Source: Pseudomonadota bacterium (GTDB lineage Bacteria > Pseudomonadota > Gammaproteobacteria > Burkholderiales > Burkholderiaceae_C). From it: a stretch of 64,000 nucleotides of DNA. Location: positions 310,001 to 374,000 of the forward strand of contig CAUJHV010000049.1 in NCBI GenBank assembly GCA_963205115.1, read 5' to 3'. Positions 28,938-40,324 of the stretch are shown here, in pieces. The notes beneath the pieces were generated by a model, which was not told the DNA's origin, ran no database searches, and saw nothing but the letters and a program-made list of their open reading frames with translations. Numbering within the stretch: position 1 is the stretch's first letter; each line of letters opens with the position of its first letter. The translations under genes were made by a program, and so were the position numbers.

Positions 28938-28963
28938 TTCGATGGCTGTTCGCCAGGGGTTAC
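28938..28963 (-). promoter_or_regulatory. ECF-sigma promoter of the buf operon
   Basis: On the minus strand GTAACC (28958-28963) is followed after exactly 16 bases by CGAA (28938-28941). This is the bipartite motif I recall for the SigF-type ECF sigma that controls bufferin operons in Caulobacter. The predicted transcript starts about 85 bases before the bufA ATG. Induction by excess copper is the expected behaviour. Confidence 0.75.
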
Positions 28964-29031
28964 ATCGCCGCATGGAAATCGCACGCTGGCATGCACCGGC
29001 CGCCGGCTTTTTCACCCGGCGCCGTGTGTGT

Positions 29032-29057
29032 GTAACCCGCAGGGCGGCTGCGGCGAA
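29032..29057 (+). promoter_or_regulatory. Second ECF-type promoter, opposite direction
   Basis: On the plus strand GTAACC (29032-29037) is followed after 16 bases by CGAA (29054-29057), the same motif and spacing as the buf promoter. It faces the 3' end of serA, which is on the other strand. No plausible ORF follows. It may drive a small RNA ending at the hairpins at 29150-29201. Confidence 0.5.
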
Positions 29058-29149
29058 TAGCGCAGGCCGCCAAAACGGCGCTGCCGTTCGGCGTGGCCGC
29101 GCACGGGCGCGACTCTCCAGGCGGCCGTGTGCCGCGTGGGTGGTGATCT

Positions 29150-29220
29150 CAGGCGGCACGATGCCGCCTGGGGCCGACGTCAGGCGGCGCGATGCCGCCT
29201 GGGGCCCGACGTCAGGCGGC
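29150..29220. repeat. Tandem hairpin repeats at the serA stop
   Basis: CAGGCGGC-N5-GCCGCCTG occurs twice (29150-29170 and 29181-29201) within direct repeats of about 31 bases, and a third half-copy CAGGCGGC overlaps the serA stop (29213-29220). The repeats seem to have arisen by duplication of the serA 3' end. They likely serve as the serA terminator despite lacking a T-run, and could equally end a rightward RNA. Confidence 0.75.
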
Positions 29221-30405
29221 GTGGCCGCTCTGGGGCAGGTAGCGCACGCTCAGCACGCCTTCGATCGCCGCGAGACTGGCCAGCGCCGCGGCGTCCACCG
29301 CGCTGTCCACATCCACCAGCGTATAGGCCATGCCGCCGCGCGACTTGTTGACCATGTTGTGGATGTTCAAACCGGCGTGCGCCATGGCCGTGGAGATCTG
29401 GCCCAGCATGTTCGGCACGTTGGCGTTGGCGATGGCCACGCGCCAGCCGGATTCACGCGGCATCGTCACCTGCGGGAAGTTCACCGCGTTGACGATGTTC
29501 CCGTTCTCCAGATAGTCGACCAGCTGGTCGACCACCATGATGGCGCAGTTCTCCTCGGCCTCGCGTGTGCTGGCGCCCAGGTGGGGCAGGGCGATGATGC
29601 GCGGGTGCTGGTTGATGTCGGCGCTGGGGAAGTCGCAGACATATGCGCCCAGGCGGTTGCCGTGCAGGGCGTCCAGCACGGCGTCGTTGGCGACGACACC
29701 TTCGCGGCTGAAATTCATCAGCACCGCGCCTTCGCGCATCAGGCCGATGTTGGCGCCGTTTACCAGGCCGCGCGTGGCCTCCAGCAGCGGCACGTGCAGG
29801 CTGACGAAGTCGCTGCTGCGCAGCACCTCGTTGACACTGCCGGCACGCCGGACCTGCGACGGCAGGCTCCAGGCAGCGTCCACGGTGATCTCCGGGTCGT
29901 AGCCCATCACCGTCATGCCCAGGCGGATGGCGGCGTCCGCGACCAGGCAGCCGATCTTGCCCAGGCCCACGATGCCCAGCGTGCGGCCGGCCAGTTCGTA
30001 GCCGGCGAAATTCTTCTTGCCGGCTTCGACGCGCTCTTCCATGTCGGCCGCTGCGGGGTCCAGCGCGGCGACAAAACGCAGCGCCGGCGCGAGGTTGCGC
30101 GCGGCCAGCAGCATGCCGGCCAGCACCAGTTCCTTCACCGCGTTGGCGTTGGCACCCGGCGCATTGAAGACCGGGACGCCGCGCTCGCTCATCGCCTTCA
30201 CGGGGATGTTGTTCGTCCCTGCGCCGGCGCGCGCGATGGCCTTCACGCTGGCGGCGATGGGCGTGGCGTGAAGGTCGGCCGAGCGCACGAGGATGGCTGC
30301 GGGCTGCGCCACATCCTTGCCCACGTGGTAGCGGTCGGCGGGCAGGCGCGACAGGCCTTGCGCCGAGATCTGGTTCAGCACCAGGATACCGGCGCGCTCA
30401 GGCAT
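29212..30405 (-). CDS. serA: D-3-phosphoglycerate dehydrogenase
   Basis: This 397-residue cytosolic NAD-dependent enzyme performs the first step of serine synthesis. The NAD motif GIVGLGKIG is at about 143-151, and the catalytic region includes MNFSREGVV and LPHLGAST. The C-terminal ACT domain (about 325-397, [19 protein letters not shown]) suggests feedback control by serine. It overlaps the serC stop by 8 bases, so serC-serA form one operon. Confidence 0.95.
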   Translation of the reverse strand: MPERAGILVLNQISAQGLSRLPADRYHVGKDVAQPAAILVRSADLHATPIAASVKAIARAGAGTNNIPVKAMSERGVPVFNAPGANANAVKELVLAGMLLAARNLAPALRFVAALDPAAADMEERVEAGKKNFAGYELAGRTLGIVGLGKIGCLVADAAIRLGMTVMGYDPEITVDAAWSLPSQVRRAGSVNEVLRSSDFVSLHVPLLEATRGLVNGANIGLMREGAVLMNFSREGVVANDAVLDALHGNRLGAYVCDFPSADINQHPRIIALPHLGASTREAEENCAIMVVDQLVDYLENGNIVNAVNFPQVTMPRESGWRVAIANANVPNMLGQISTAMAHAGLNIHNMVNKSRGGMAYTLVDVDSAVDAAALASLAAIEGVLSVRYLPQSGHAA

Positions 30406-31480
30406 GGCGGGCCTCGAATTCCTTCATCCAGGCCACCAGCGCCTGCACGCCCGCGATGGGCATGGCGTTGTAGATGGAGGCGCGCATGCCGCCCACCGAG
30501 CGGTGGCCCTTGAGCTGCACCATGCCGCGCTCCTTGGCGCCCTTGAGGAAGGCGTCGTCCAGCGCCTCGTCCTTCAGGCGGAAGGGCACGTTCATCAGCG
30601 AGCGGCAATCGGCCGCCACCGGGCAGCTGTAGAACGAGGTCGTGGCCAGGTAGTCGTACAGCACCGCGGCCTTGGCCTGGTTGTGTGCGGCCATGGCCGA
30701 CAGCCCGCCCTGGGCCTTGATCCACTTGAACACCAGCCCGGCGATGTACATCGCGTAGGTCGGCGGCGTGTTGTACATGCTGTCGTTGTCGGCGACGGTC
30801 TTGTAGTCGAAGGCCGAGGGCGTGATGGGCAGCGCCTGGCCGATGAGGTCCTCGCGCACGATCACCAGCGTCAGGCCCGAGGGGCCCACGTTCTTCTGCG
30901 CGCCGCCGTAGATCAGGCCGTACTTGGAGACGTCGACCGGGCGCGACAGGATGTTGCTGGACATGTCGGCCACCAGCGGCACGCTGCCCACGTCGGGCGT
31001 GAAGTGGTATTCGACGCCGCCGATGGTCTCGTTGCTGCAGATGTGCACATAGGCCGCATCGGCGTTGAGCTTCCACTCGCTGCGCGCGGGGATGCTGGTG
31101 TAGCCGCCGGCCTTGCCGCTGGCGGCGACATTGACCTGGCAGTACTTCTGCGCTTCCTTGATCGACTTCTTGGACCACTCGCCGGTGTCGATGTAGTCGG
31201 CGCTGCTCTTGCCGCGCAGCATGTTCATCGGGACGATGGCGTTTTCGCCGATGGCGCCGCCCTGCATGAACAGCACCTTGTAGTTCGCCGGCACGGCCAG
31301 CAGCTCGCGCAGCAGGGCCTCGGCCTCTTCGGCAATGGAGATGAACTCCTTGCCGCGGTGGCTCATCTCCATCACGGACATGCCCGAGCCGTGCCAATCC
31401 AGCATCTCGGATGCCGCCGTCTGCAGGACGGTTTCGGGCAGGGCCGCGGGGCCGGCGCTGAAGTTGAAGACGCGGGTCAT
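30398..31480 (-). CDS. serC: Phosphoserine aminotransferase
   Basis: This 360-residue PLP enzyme converts 3-phosphohydroxypyruvate to phosphoserine. The N-terminus is [12 protein letters not shown], the Schiff-base lysine lies in [13 protein letters not shown], and the end has [20 protein letters not shown] 31480 is chosen because GGAGAA lies 8 bases upstream and the length then equals the usual 360. An upstream ATG at 31495 adds five residues. It is co-transcribed with serA. Confidence 0.95.
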   Translation of the reverse strand: MTRVFNFSAGPAALPETVLQTAASEMLDWHGSGMSVMEMSHRGKEFISIAEEAEALLRELLAVPANYKVLFMQGGAIGENAIVPMNMLRGKSSADYIDTGEWSKKSIKEAQKYCQVNVAASGKAGGYTSIPARSEWKLNADAAYVHICSNETIGGVEYHFTPDVGSVPLVADMSSNILSRPVDVSKYGLIYGGAQKNVGPSGLTLVIVREDLIGQALPITPSAFDYKTVADNDSMYNTPPTYAMYIAGLVFKWIKAQGGLSAMAAHNQAKAAVLYDYLATTSFYSCPVAADCRSLMNVPFRLKDEALDDAFLKGAKERGMVQLKGHRSVGGMRASIYNAMPIAGVQALVAWMKEFEARHA

Positions 31481-31594
31481 CGGTAGGTTCTCCAAGAAGC
31501 GGGGGGTGAAACCGGGTGGCGCAGTCAGCGCGCTGGTGCATTATCCGGGGTGGGGCAGAGTCGACCCCGCCGCATACCCTTTCAGGAGAACCGC

Positions 31595-32275
31595 ATGGCC
31601 CAACCGATGTTTGACCAGAACGCCTTGATCGACATGTTCGAGAACGCCACTGCCAAGGGCAGTGCGCAACTGCGCCAGGCCGTCGGCCAGGCCACCTTGC
31701 AGGCCCTGCAGGGTCGTGAGCTGACGCTGGGCAACATCCGCAAGGCACTGAAGTCGGTATCGGATGCGGCCTCGATGGGCGCGGCCAAGAACGTCAACCC
31801 GGGCATCGATCCCGAAGGCCTGCTGGACAAGGCCGTGGCCGGCATGGACGACGCGCTGCTGAAGGCCGTCGAAGCCAACCGCACGGCGCTGCAGCAGTTC
31901 GCCGCACAAGGTGCGGACATGCGCGACAAGCACCTGAAGAAGGCGCTGTCGGACCTGGAGAAGATGGAAGACACCATGTTTGCCGCGCTGCAGAAGACGG
32001 CCGAGACCGCCGGCGCACCGCTGGCGGGCGCGTGGAGCCAGGTCATGGAGAAGATGCAGGCCGGCGGCACGCAGTCGGGCGCGAAGGCCACGGCCTCGGC
32101 CGCGGAACTGGTCGGCCAGATGCAGACCCACATGCGCGAAGGCCGCGCCGCCGGCCTGCGTGCCGCGCAAGCCCTGGCCGAAGGCTATGCGGCGATGGTC
32201 AGCGGCGTGCTGCTGGGCATGTCCGAGGCGCTCAAGCAGGGCGGACCGGCCGCCAAGACCGGCAAGTCGAAGTAA
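31595..32275 (+). CDS. Uncharacterised helical (phasin-like) protein
   Basis: This 226-residue soluble protein is almost entirely alpha-helical, with no signal peptide. It contains heptad-like segments (about 20-60 and 85-130, KHLKKALSDLEKMEDTMFAA) and an Ala/Gly-rich amphipathic C-terminal half. The pattern resembles phasins or small coiled-coil proteins; it may belong to DUF6781, which I cannot verify. AGGAGAA precedes the ATG. It lies 32 bases upstream of the KASIII-like gene and is probably co-transcribed, suggesting a role with fatty acid or polyester metabolism. Confidence 0.65.
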   Translation: MAQPMFDQNALIDMFENATAKGSAQLRQAVGQATLQALQGRELTLGNIRKALKSVSDAASMGAAKNVNPGIDPEGLLDKAVAGMDDALLKAVEANRTALQQFAAQGADMRDKHLKKALSDLEKMEDTMFAALQKTAETAGAPLAGAWSQVMEKMQAGGTQSGAKATASAAELVGQMQTHMREGRAAGLRAAQALAEGYAAMVSGVLLGMSEALKQGGPAAKTGKSK

Positions 32276-32307
32276 GCTGCGCGCCACTCGAGCTTCACCC
32301 GAACATC

Positions 32308-33429
<1,122 letters not shown>

Positions 33430-33430
33430 C

Positions 33431-34396
33431 TCAGCGCGGCGCGGGCAAGCCCAGCTTCTCGCGCAGCGCCGGCAGCATCGCCGTGGCGGCTTCGCGCCCG
33501 GCGCGGATGGCGCGCACGCGGTTGCTGAAATCGGTGCCCGCCAGGCCGGTGAGCGTCGGGCGCAGCACCACGTCCGCTTCGCGCAGTTCGAAGGCGCTGA
33601 TGCTCTTGCCCATGATGGCGAAGGTTTGCAGCAGCAAGCCCAGCGTGCCATCGGTCGCGCCGCTTTCGGGCGGCGTCGAGATGTCCACCGCGATCACGTA
33701 TGTGGCGCCCATCTGCCGGGCGTAGCGTACGGGCACCGGCGCCACCAGACCGCCATCGACATATTCCCGCCCGCCGATGCGCACCGGCTGAAAGACAGCC
33801 GGCACCGCGCTCGAGGCGCGCACGGCCAGCCCCGTGTCGCCGCGCTGGAACAGCGTGCCGATGCCGGTGGCGAGGTCCGTGGCGACGATGCCCAGCGGCA
33901 CGCGCATCTGTTCGATCGTCCGCCCGGCCGTCTGCTGACGCACCCAGGCGGCCAGCGCGTCACCGCGCAGCACGCCGCGGCTGGGCAGCGACCAGTCGGT
34001 GATCGTGGATTCGTCCAGCGTCAGCGCCAGGCTCTCCATGTCCGCGCCGGTCTTGCCGTCGGCCGCCAGCGCCGCCACCAGGCTGCCGGCCGAGGTGCCG
34101 ACCACCAGATCGGGCTTGATGCCGTTGGCTTCGAGCACCTGGATCACGCCGATATGCGCAAAGCCGCGCGCCGCGCCGCCGCCCAGCGCCAGGCCGATGC
34201 GCCGCGGCGCGGCGGGCCGGGCGGGCGCGCTTGCCGCACCGTTGGACGCCAGCGCCTCGATGCGTGCGGCGCCGGGGCGTGAGGCCGCCGCAGCATCCGT
34301 GATGGGCGCGGGTGCCGGTGCGGTCTGGCAGGCGGTCAGCGCGGCCGCGAAGGCCAGCGCCTGCACGCAGCGCCAGGCGGATGTCCAACGCGTCAC
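33431..34396 (-). CDS. Patatin-like phospholipase, predicted lipoprotein (RssA-like)
   Basis: This patatin-family lipase has a Ser-Asp dyad: GTSAG carries the nucleophile, DGG lies in REYVDGGLVAPVPV, and the oxyanion loop is LGGGAARGFAHIG. I place the start at GTG 34396, giving a 22-residue lipoprotein signal ending LTAC. The frame extends to GTG 34462, directly after the argF stop, which would give an unusually long leader. Likely acts on membrane lipids in the envelope. It is downstream of argF but may not be functionally related. Confidence 0.85.
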   Translation of the reverse strand: MTRWTSAWRCVQALAFAAALTACQTAPAPAPITDAAAASRPGAARIEALASNGAASAPARPAAPRRIGLALGGGAARGFAHIGVIQVLEANGIKPDLVVGTSAGSLVAALAADGKTGADMESLALTLDESTITDWSLPSRGVLRGDALAAWVRQQTAGRTIEQMRVPLGIVATDLATGIGTLFQRGDTGLAVRASSAVPAVFQPVRIGGREYVDGGLVAPVPVRYARQMGATYVIAVDISTPPESGATDGTLGLLLQTFAIMGKSISAFELREADVVLRPTLTGLAGTDFSNRVRAIRAGREAATAMLPALREKLGLPAPR

Positions 34397-34462
34397 ATCA
34401 GCCGCGAAATTCGCGCCCGCTGCAGACGGCGCGACCGGCGCTTGCACATCCAGGTCTGCCAC

Positions 34463-35425
34463 TCAGCCGATACGCCCGCGCAGCAGGTATTCCATGAGCG
34501 CCTTCTGCACGTGCATCCGGTTTTCGGCTTCGTCCCAGACCACGCTTTGTGCGCCGTCGATGACCTCGGCAGTGACTTCCTCCCCGCGGTGCGCAGGCAG
34601 GCAGTGCATGAAGAGGGCGTCGGGCTTGGCGGCGGCCATCATCTCCTCGTCCACGCACCAGTCGACGAAGGCCTTGCGGCGCTCTTCGTTCTCGGCCTCG
34701 TAGCCCATGCTGGTCCACACGTCGGTGGTCACCAGATCGGCGTCGCGGCAGGCGTCCAGCGGGTGGTTGAAGACTTCGTAGCAGCTGCGGTCGCTCACGC
34801 CGGCAACCGCCGGATCGACCTCGTAGCCGCTGGGGGTGCTGACATGGACCTTGAATCCCAGGATCTCAGCCGCCTGCAGCCAGGTGTTGGCCATGTTGTT
34901 GCCATCGCCCACCCAGGCCACCGTTTTGCCCTTGAGTGCATCCAGGATGTAGGGCTCGTCGAAGCGCTTGCCGCGGTATTCGATCAGCGTGTAGAGATCG
35001 GCCAGGATCTGGCAGGGGTGGTATTCGTTCGTCAGGCCGTTGATGACCGGCACGCGCGAGTGGGCGGCGAAGCGCTCGATCTTTTCCTGCTCGAAGGTGC
35101 GGATCATCACCAGGTCGACCATGCGGCTGATGACACGCGCGCTGTCTTCGATGGGCTCGGCGCGGCCCAGCTGGCTGTCGCCGGTGGTCAGGTGCACGAC
35201 CGAGCCGCCCATCTGGTACATGCCGGCTTCGAAGCTCACGCGCGTGCGCGTGCTGGCCTTCTCGAAGATCATGGCCATGGTGCGATCGGCCAGCGGCTGG
35301 TAGCGCTCGTAGTTCTTGAAGCGCGACTTGATGATGCGGGTGCGCGCAAACAGGTAGGCGTACTCCTCGGCGCGCAGGTCCTTGAATTGCAGGAAGTGGC
35401 GGATGAGCCGGTCGCCGGGTTTCAT
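34463..35425 (-). CDS. argF: Ornithine carbamoyltransferase
   Basis: This 320-residue cytosolic enzyme makes citrulline from ornithine and carbamoyl phosphate in arginine synthesis. The carbamoyl-phosphate motif STRTR, the HPCQ motif (YHPCQILADL) and the ornithine-site HCLPAHRG are all present. The ATG overlaps the argD stop (ATGA), so the two are coupled. The longer frame beyond 35425 is antisense noise inside argD. Confidence 0.96.
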   Translation of the reverse strand: MKPGDRLIRHFLQFKDLRAEEYAYLFARTRIIKSRFKNYERYQPLADRTMAMIFEKASTRTRVSFEAGMYQMGGSVVHLTTGDSQLGRAEPIEDSARVISRMVDLVMIRTFEQEKIERFAAHSRVPVINGLTNEYHPCQILADLYTLIEYRGKRFDEPYILDALKGKTVAWVGDGNNMANTWLQAAEILGFKVHVSTPSGYEVDPAVAGVSDRSCYEVFNHPLDACRDADLVTTDVWTSMGYEAENEERRKAFVDWCVDEEMMAAAKPDALFMHCLPAHRGEEVTAEVIDGAQSVVWDEAENRMHVQKALMEYLLRGRIG

Positions 35426-36657
35426 GCTGCCTGGCCCTCCGCGAGGAAGGCCTTCACCACCGGCGCCAGCAGAGTCACGATCTGCCGGACTTCGTCTTCG
35501 CTGATGATCAGCGGCGGCACCAGGCGGATCACGCTGTCGGCGGTGACGCTCAGCAGCAGCCCGGCCTGCGCCGCGCGCTCGAGGATGACGCCGCAGGGGC
35601 GGTCGAGTTCGATGCCCAGCATCAGGCCCGCGCCGCGGATTTCCTTGACGCCGGGCAGGCTGCCGAGTTCGCGGTCGAGCTCGGCCTTCAGCACCGCGCC
35701 GACCTTCGCCACGTGCGCCAGCATGCCGTCTTCTTCCATGATGCGCAGCGTCTCGACACCGGCGCGCATGGACAGCGGATTGCCGCCGAAGGTGGTGCCG
35801 TGGTTGCCCGGTCCGAAGACGTTCATGGCGCGCGGCCCGGCGACGACCGCGCCGATCGGCACGCCTGAGCCCAGGCCCTTGGCCAGGGGCATCACGTCGG
35901 GCACGATGCCGGCCCACTGGTGCGCAAACCACTTGCCGGTGCGGCCGATGCCGCACTGCACCTCGTCGAGCATCAGCAGCCAGCCGGCCTCGTCGCACAG
36001 CGCGCGCAGCTCGCGCAGGTAATCCCAGCGCGTCGGGTTGATACCACCTTCGCCCTGGATGGTTTCCAGGAACACCGCGGTGACGTTCTTGTTCGTGCGT
36101 GCGATCTCGCGCAGAACGGCGATGTCGTTCATCGGCACGCGCACGAAGCCTTCCACCAGCGGCTCGAAACCCTTCTGGACCTTCGGGTTGCCGGTGGCCG
36201 ACAGCGTGGCGATCGAGCGGCCGTGGAAGGCCTTCTCGTAGACGACGATTTCCGGGCGTTCGATGCCCTTGTCATGGCCGAACTTGCGTGCGATCTTCAG
36301 TGCCGCCTCGTTGGCTTCCAGCCCCGTGGAGCAGAAGAAGACGCTGTTCATGCCCGAGATCTCGCACAGCTTGGCGGCCAGCGTCTCCTGCAGCGGGACC
36401 TGGTAGTAGTTGGAGCTGTGGATCAGCTGACCGATCTGCTCCTGCAGCGCCGGCACCAGCTTGGGGTGTGCGTGGCCCAGGGTGTTGACGGCAATGCCGC
36501 CCAGTCCGTCGAGGTAACGCTTGCCCTGCGTGTCCCAGACCCAGCAGCCTCGGCCGTGCGACAGCGCGATCGGCAGTCGGCCATAGGTATTCATCACGTG
36601 CGGCATCGGGCCGGGCTGGACCGGGTCAGTGACGGCGGGCGTGGCGGGGGCGTTCAT
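35422..36657 (-). CDS. argD: Acetylornithine aminotransferase
   Basis: This 411-residue class III PLP aminotransferase acts in arginine synthesis. It shows LDEVQCGIGRTGKWFAHQ and the Schiff-base lysine in MPLAKGLGSGVPIGA. GAGGAG precedes the ATG by 9 bases. argD leads the argD-argF operon; the divergent upstream gene is DUF3579. Confidence 0.95.
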   Translation of the reverse strand: MNAPATPAVTDPVQPGPMPHVMNTYGRLPIALSHGRGCWVWDTQGKRYLDGLGGIAVNTLGHAHPKLVPALQEQIGQLIHSSNYYQVPLQETLAAKLCEISGMNSVFFCSTGLEANEAALKIARKFGHDKGIERPEIVVYEKAFHGRSIATLSATGNPKVQKGFEPLVEGFVRVPMNDIAVLREIARTNKNVTAVFLETIQGEGGINPTRWDYLRELRALCDEAGWLLMLDEVQCGIGRTGKWFAHQWAGIVPDVMPLAKGLGSGVPIGAVVAGPRAMNVFGPGNHGTTFGGNPLSMRAGVETLRIMEEDGMLAHVAKVGAVLKAELDRELGSLPGVKEIRGAGLMLGIELDRPCGVILERAAQAGLLLSVTADSVIRLVPPLIISEDEVRQIVTLLAPVVKAFLAEGQAA

Positions 36658-36705
36658 CGCGTCGGCTCCTCGTGGGATGCAAAAAGGCTGAAAACCAAAT
36701 GAAAA

Positions 36706-36741
36706 CGGCCGGAAACCACCTTTCGGCAGTGCATCCGGCCG
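36706..36741. promoter_or_regulatory. Inverted repeat in the argD / DUF3579 divergent region
   Basis: CGGCCGGA (36706-36713) and TCCGGCCG (36734-36741) form an 8-base inverted repeat around 20 bases of lower-GC sequence. It lies about 50 bases upstream of argD and could be an operator. It does not match the E. coli ArgR box. Confidence 0.35.
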
Positions 36742-36927
36742 GAGAGCATTCTAAAGGACCGTCGAATGTCGACCGAGAACTCCGCCATTCGGTTTCATGC
36801 AAGGTCGGCCATGTACGCTGCTGCGCAACAACTTCGGGACCCGCGCAGCGGGCCGGCGCGTCATCCCGCCCAAGCTGTGGCATGGTGGTGGGCCGGAAGA
36901 GATGGGCATCCGCCCGAGCCGCCATCG

Positions 36928-37272
36928 ATGAGCTTCGTCAAACCCCGCCAGATCTTCATCCAGGGCATCACGAACCAGGGCCGTGCCTTTCGCCCCAGTG
37001 ACTGGGCCGAGCGCCTCGCTGGTGCGATGTCCTGCTTCCGCCCCGGTGGCGGGGCCGGCGGCATCAGCGCTGCCATCGGCTATTCACCCTTCTGTTTCCC
37101 CCGGGTGATCGACGGCGTCAAGTGCGTGATCGTCAGCGAGAAGCTCAAGGACATCGAGCCGATGGCCTGGGATTTTGTCCTGAACTTTGCGCGCGACAAC
37201 GACCTGGTCGTCGTGGACGCCTGCCTGGTGCCCGACAAACCGGCCGAGCCGGGCGGGTCGGCGCCGAACTGA
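36928..37272 (+). CDS. DUF3579 domain protein
   Basis: This 114-residue cytosolic protein matches the DUF3579 family typical of betaproteobacteria, with QGITNQGRAFRPSDWAERL and MSCFRPGGG in the middle and CVIVSEKLKDIEPMAWDFVL after it. ATG 36928 is the family start; the frame to 36766 is open but without family sequence. Function unknown. It ends at a bidirectional terminator shared with rpsT. Confidence 0.88.
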   Translation: MSFVKPRQIFIQGITNQGRAFRPSDWAERLAGAMSCFRPGGGAGGISAAIGYSPFCFPRVIDGVKCVIVSEKLKDIEPMAWDFVLNFARDNDLVVVDACLVPDKPAEPGGSAPN

Positions 37273-37303
37273 GCGGCCGAAGGCGCGTGGATCCAGAATG
37301 ACA

Positions 37304-37326
37304 AAGGGCCTGCATGGCAGGCCCTT
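37304..37326. terminator. Bidirectional terminator between DUF3579 and rpsT
   Basis: The stem AAGGGCCTGC/GCAGGCCCTT with loop ATG is followed by TTGTTC on the plus side, and the minus strand is also mildly T-rich. It lies between the two converging stop codons. Confidence 0.85.
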
Positions 37327-37360
37327 GTTCTTGGCGCGCTCGATGCGCGCGGCAGCGGGA

Positions 37361-37666
37361 TCAGGCGGCCGCGGTGGCCATCGCCTTGATCTTGGCGGCC
37401 AGGCGGCTCTTGTGGCGCGCGGCCTTGTTCTTGTGGAACAGGCCCTTGTCGGCGATGGAATCGATGACGCTCTGGCCGGCCTTGAACAGGTCAGCGGCCT
37501 TGCCCTTGTCGCCGGCCAGGACGGCCTTCTGCACGTTCTTCACGACGGTGCGGAAGTGCGAACGCAGCGAGGAGTTGTGGGCGTTGAGCTTGACGTCCTG
37601 GCGGGCGCGCTTGCGGCCGGACGCCAGGCGGACGGTCTTCTTCTTGGCTTTGGACGAGGTGGCCAT
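37361..37666 (-). CDS. rpsT: 30S ribosomal protein S20
   Basis: This is 101 residues, slightly longer than usual because of the C-terminal AMATAAA. The N-terminal [20 protein letters not shown] and the [19 protein letters not shown] segment identify S20. ATG 37666 is the family start. An extended -10 (TGCTATACT) lies about 75 bases upstream, and a shared terminator follows the stop. Confidence 0.97.
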   Translation of the reverse strand: MATSSKAKKKTVRLASGRKRARQDVKLNAHNSSLRSHFRTVVKNVQKAVLAGDKGKAADLFKAGQSVIDSIADKGLFHKNKAARHKSRLAAKIKAMATAAA

Positions 37667-37739
37667 GTGCAGGACTCGCGAATCTGGGAGGTGGTCAGCG
37701 CACAGCCATACTGCCGGGCGCCATAGGCAAAGACTGTCG

Positions 37740-37748
37740 AGTATAGCA
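37740..37748 (-). promoter_or_regulatory. Extended -10 promoter of rpsT
   Basis: On the minus strand TGC-TATACT forms an extended -10 (TGnTATAAT type). The -35 is poor, which is acceptable for extended -10 promoters. The predicted start lies about 65 bases before the rpsT ATG. Confidence 0.5.
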
Positions 37749-37787
37749 CGCACGACCCGGCGCGCCAGGACACGGAAAGCGGGTGCC

Positions 37788-37793
37788 TATAAT
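37788..37793 (+). promoter_or_regulatory. -10 element upstream of murJ
   Basis: A perfect TATAAT lies 35 bases before the murJ ATG. A -35 at 17 bases is not recognisable, so this is only a candidate. Confidence 0.35.
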
Positions 37794-37827
37794 GCGGATG
37801 CTTCGAAGCCGCGAGGGTGTCCCCGAC

Positions 37828-39387
<1,560 letters not shown>

Positions 39388-39448
39388 GGTCGCAGCCCGG
39401 CCGCAAGGCCTACACTTCAGGCATGTGGATTTGCACAGGTCCTCGGCC

Positions 39449-40324
39449 GTGAGCACGCTTCAGTTCGAGGTCCCGACACCGCTGGCGTATTTCTCGACGC
39501 TGGTGGCCGAGGACCAGGGCTTTGCCTTGCTCGAAGCGGCCATCGCGGTCGCGCAGGACGAGGTGCCGGAGCTGGACGTCCAGCAGGTGCTGATGCAGAT
39601 CGACGCCCTGGCCGCGCGCCTGGTCCAGCGCATCCCGCGCGACGCGCCCGCCTTGCAGCGCCTGCGCCTGCTCAACCGTTTCTTCTTCCAGGAGATGGGT
39701 TTTGCGGGCAACGTGAACGACTACTACGACGCGCGCAACAGCTACCTGCATGAGGTGCTGGTCACGCGACGGGGCATACCGATCACGCTGGCGCTGGTCT
39801 ACCTCGAATTTGCGCAACAGGCCGGCCTGACCGCCCGCGGCGTGAGCTTCCCGGGCCACTTCCTGGTCAAGCTGCGGCTGCCCCGTGGCGAGGTGGTGAT
39901 CGATCCCTTCAGCGGCCATTCGTTGTCGCGCGACGAGCTCGAGGAGCGCCTGGTGCCCTACCGCCGTCAGCGCGGCCTGGTCGGTGAGTTCGACACGCCG
40001 CTGGGCCTGTTCCTGCAGGCGGCGCCGCCGCGCGACATCCTGGCGCGGCTGCTGCGCAACCTCAAGGAGGTGCACCGCACGTCGGAAGATTTCGCCCGCA
40101 TGCTGGCGGTGCAGGAACGGCTGGTGATCCTGCTGCCGCAGGCCTGGGAAGAGCGACGCGACCGTGGCCTGGCGCGCGCCGAACTGGGCATCGACGACGA
40201 TGCCGCTGCCGCGGACCTGGCGCTGTATCTCGAGCACTGCTCCGGGGCCGACGACGCGCCGGCCCTGCGCAAGCGTCTGGCCGAATTGCGCCCGGCCGGG
40301 CGTGCGTGGATGCCCAACGCATGA
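39449..40324 (+). CDS. SirB1-like transglutaminase/TPR protein
   Basis: This cytosolic protein of about 291 residues has the SirB1 N-terminal transglutaminase-like domain (RLLNRFFFQEMGFAGN, then RRGIPITLALVYLEFAQ and PGHFLVK) and C-terminal helical repeats (about 200-290, RTSEDFARMLAVQERLV). GTG 39449 (VSTLQFEVPTPL) is preferred to GTG 39425. The stop overlaps the start of the next gene (ATGA). Function unknown; close relatives are common in proteobacteria. Confidence 0.88.
   Translation: MSTLQFEVPTPLAYFSTLVAEDQGFALLEAAIAVAQDEVPELDVQQVLMQIDALAARLVQRIPRDAPALQRLRLLNRFFFQEMGFAGNVNDYYDARNSYLHEVLVTRRGIPITLALVYLEFAQQAGLTARGVSFPGHFLVKLRLPRGEVVIDPFSGHSLSRDELEERLVPYRRQRGLVGEFDTPLGLFLQAAPPRDILARLLRNLKEVHRTSEDFARMLAVQERLVILLPQAWEERRDRGLARAELGIDDDAAAADLALYLEHCSGADDAPALRKRLAELRPAGRAWMPNA

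Larger units (their letters stand above)
28847..29211. other. Intergenic region between bufA and serA with two ECF-type promoters
   Basis: No coding gene is seen in these 365 bases. They contain one GTAACC-N16-CGAA promoter facing bufA, another facing the opposite way, and two tandem hairpins near the serA stop, listed separately. The two -35 elements are 68 bases apart, back to back. The rightward promoter has no annotated + strand gene, so a small RNA or antisense transcript is possible. Confidence 0.75.

Noticed and set aside
28942..30513. A 523-codon + strand frame opposite serA
   Set aside because: It is the antisense of serA and its spacer, without any recognisable domain.
36766..36927. 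Extended N-terminus of the DUF3579 protein
   Set aside because: The extra 54 residues have no family similarity and include Trp/Pro/Arg noise; ATG 36928 fits the family.
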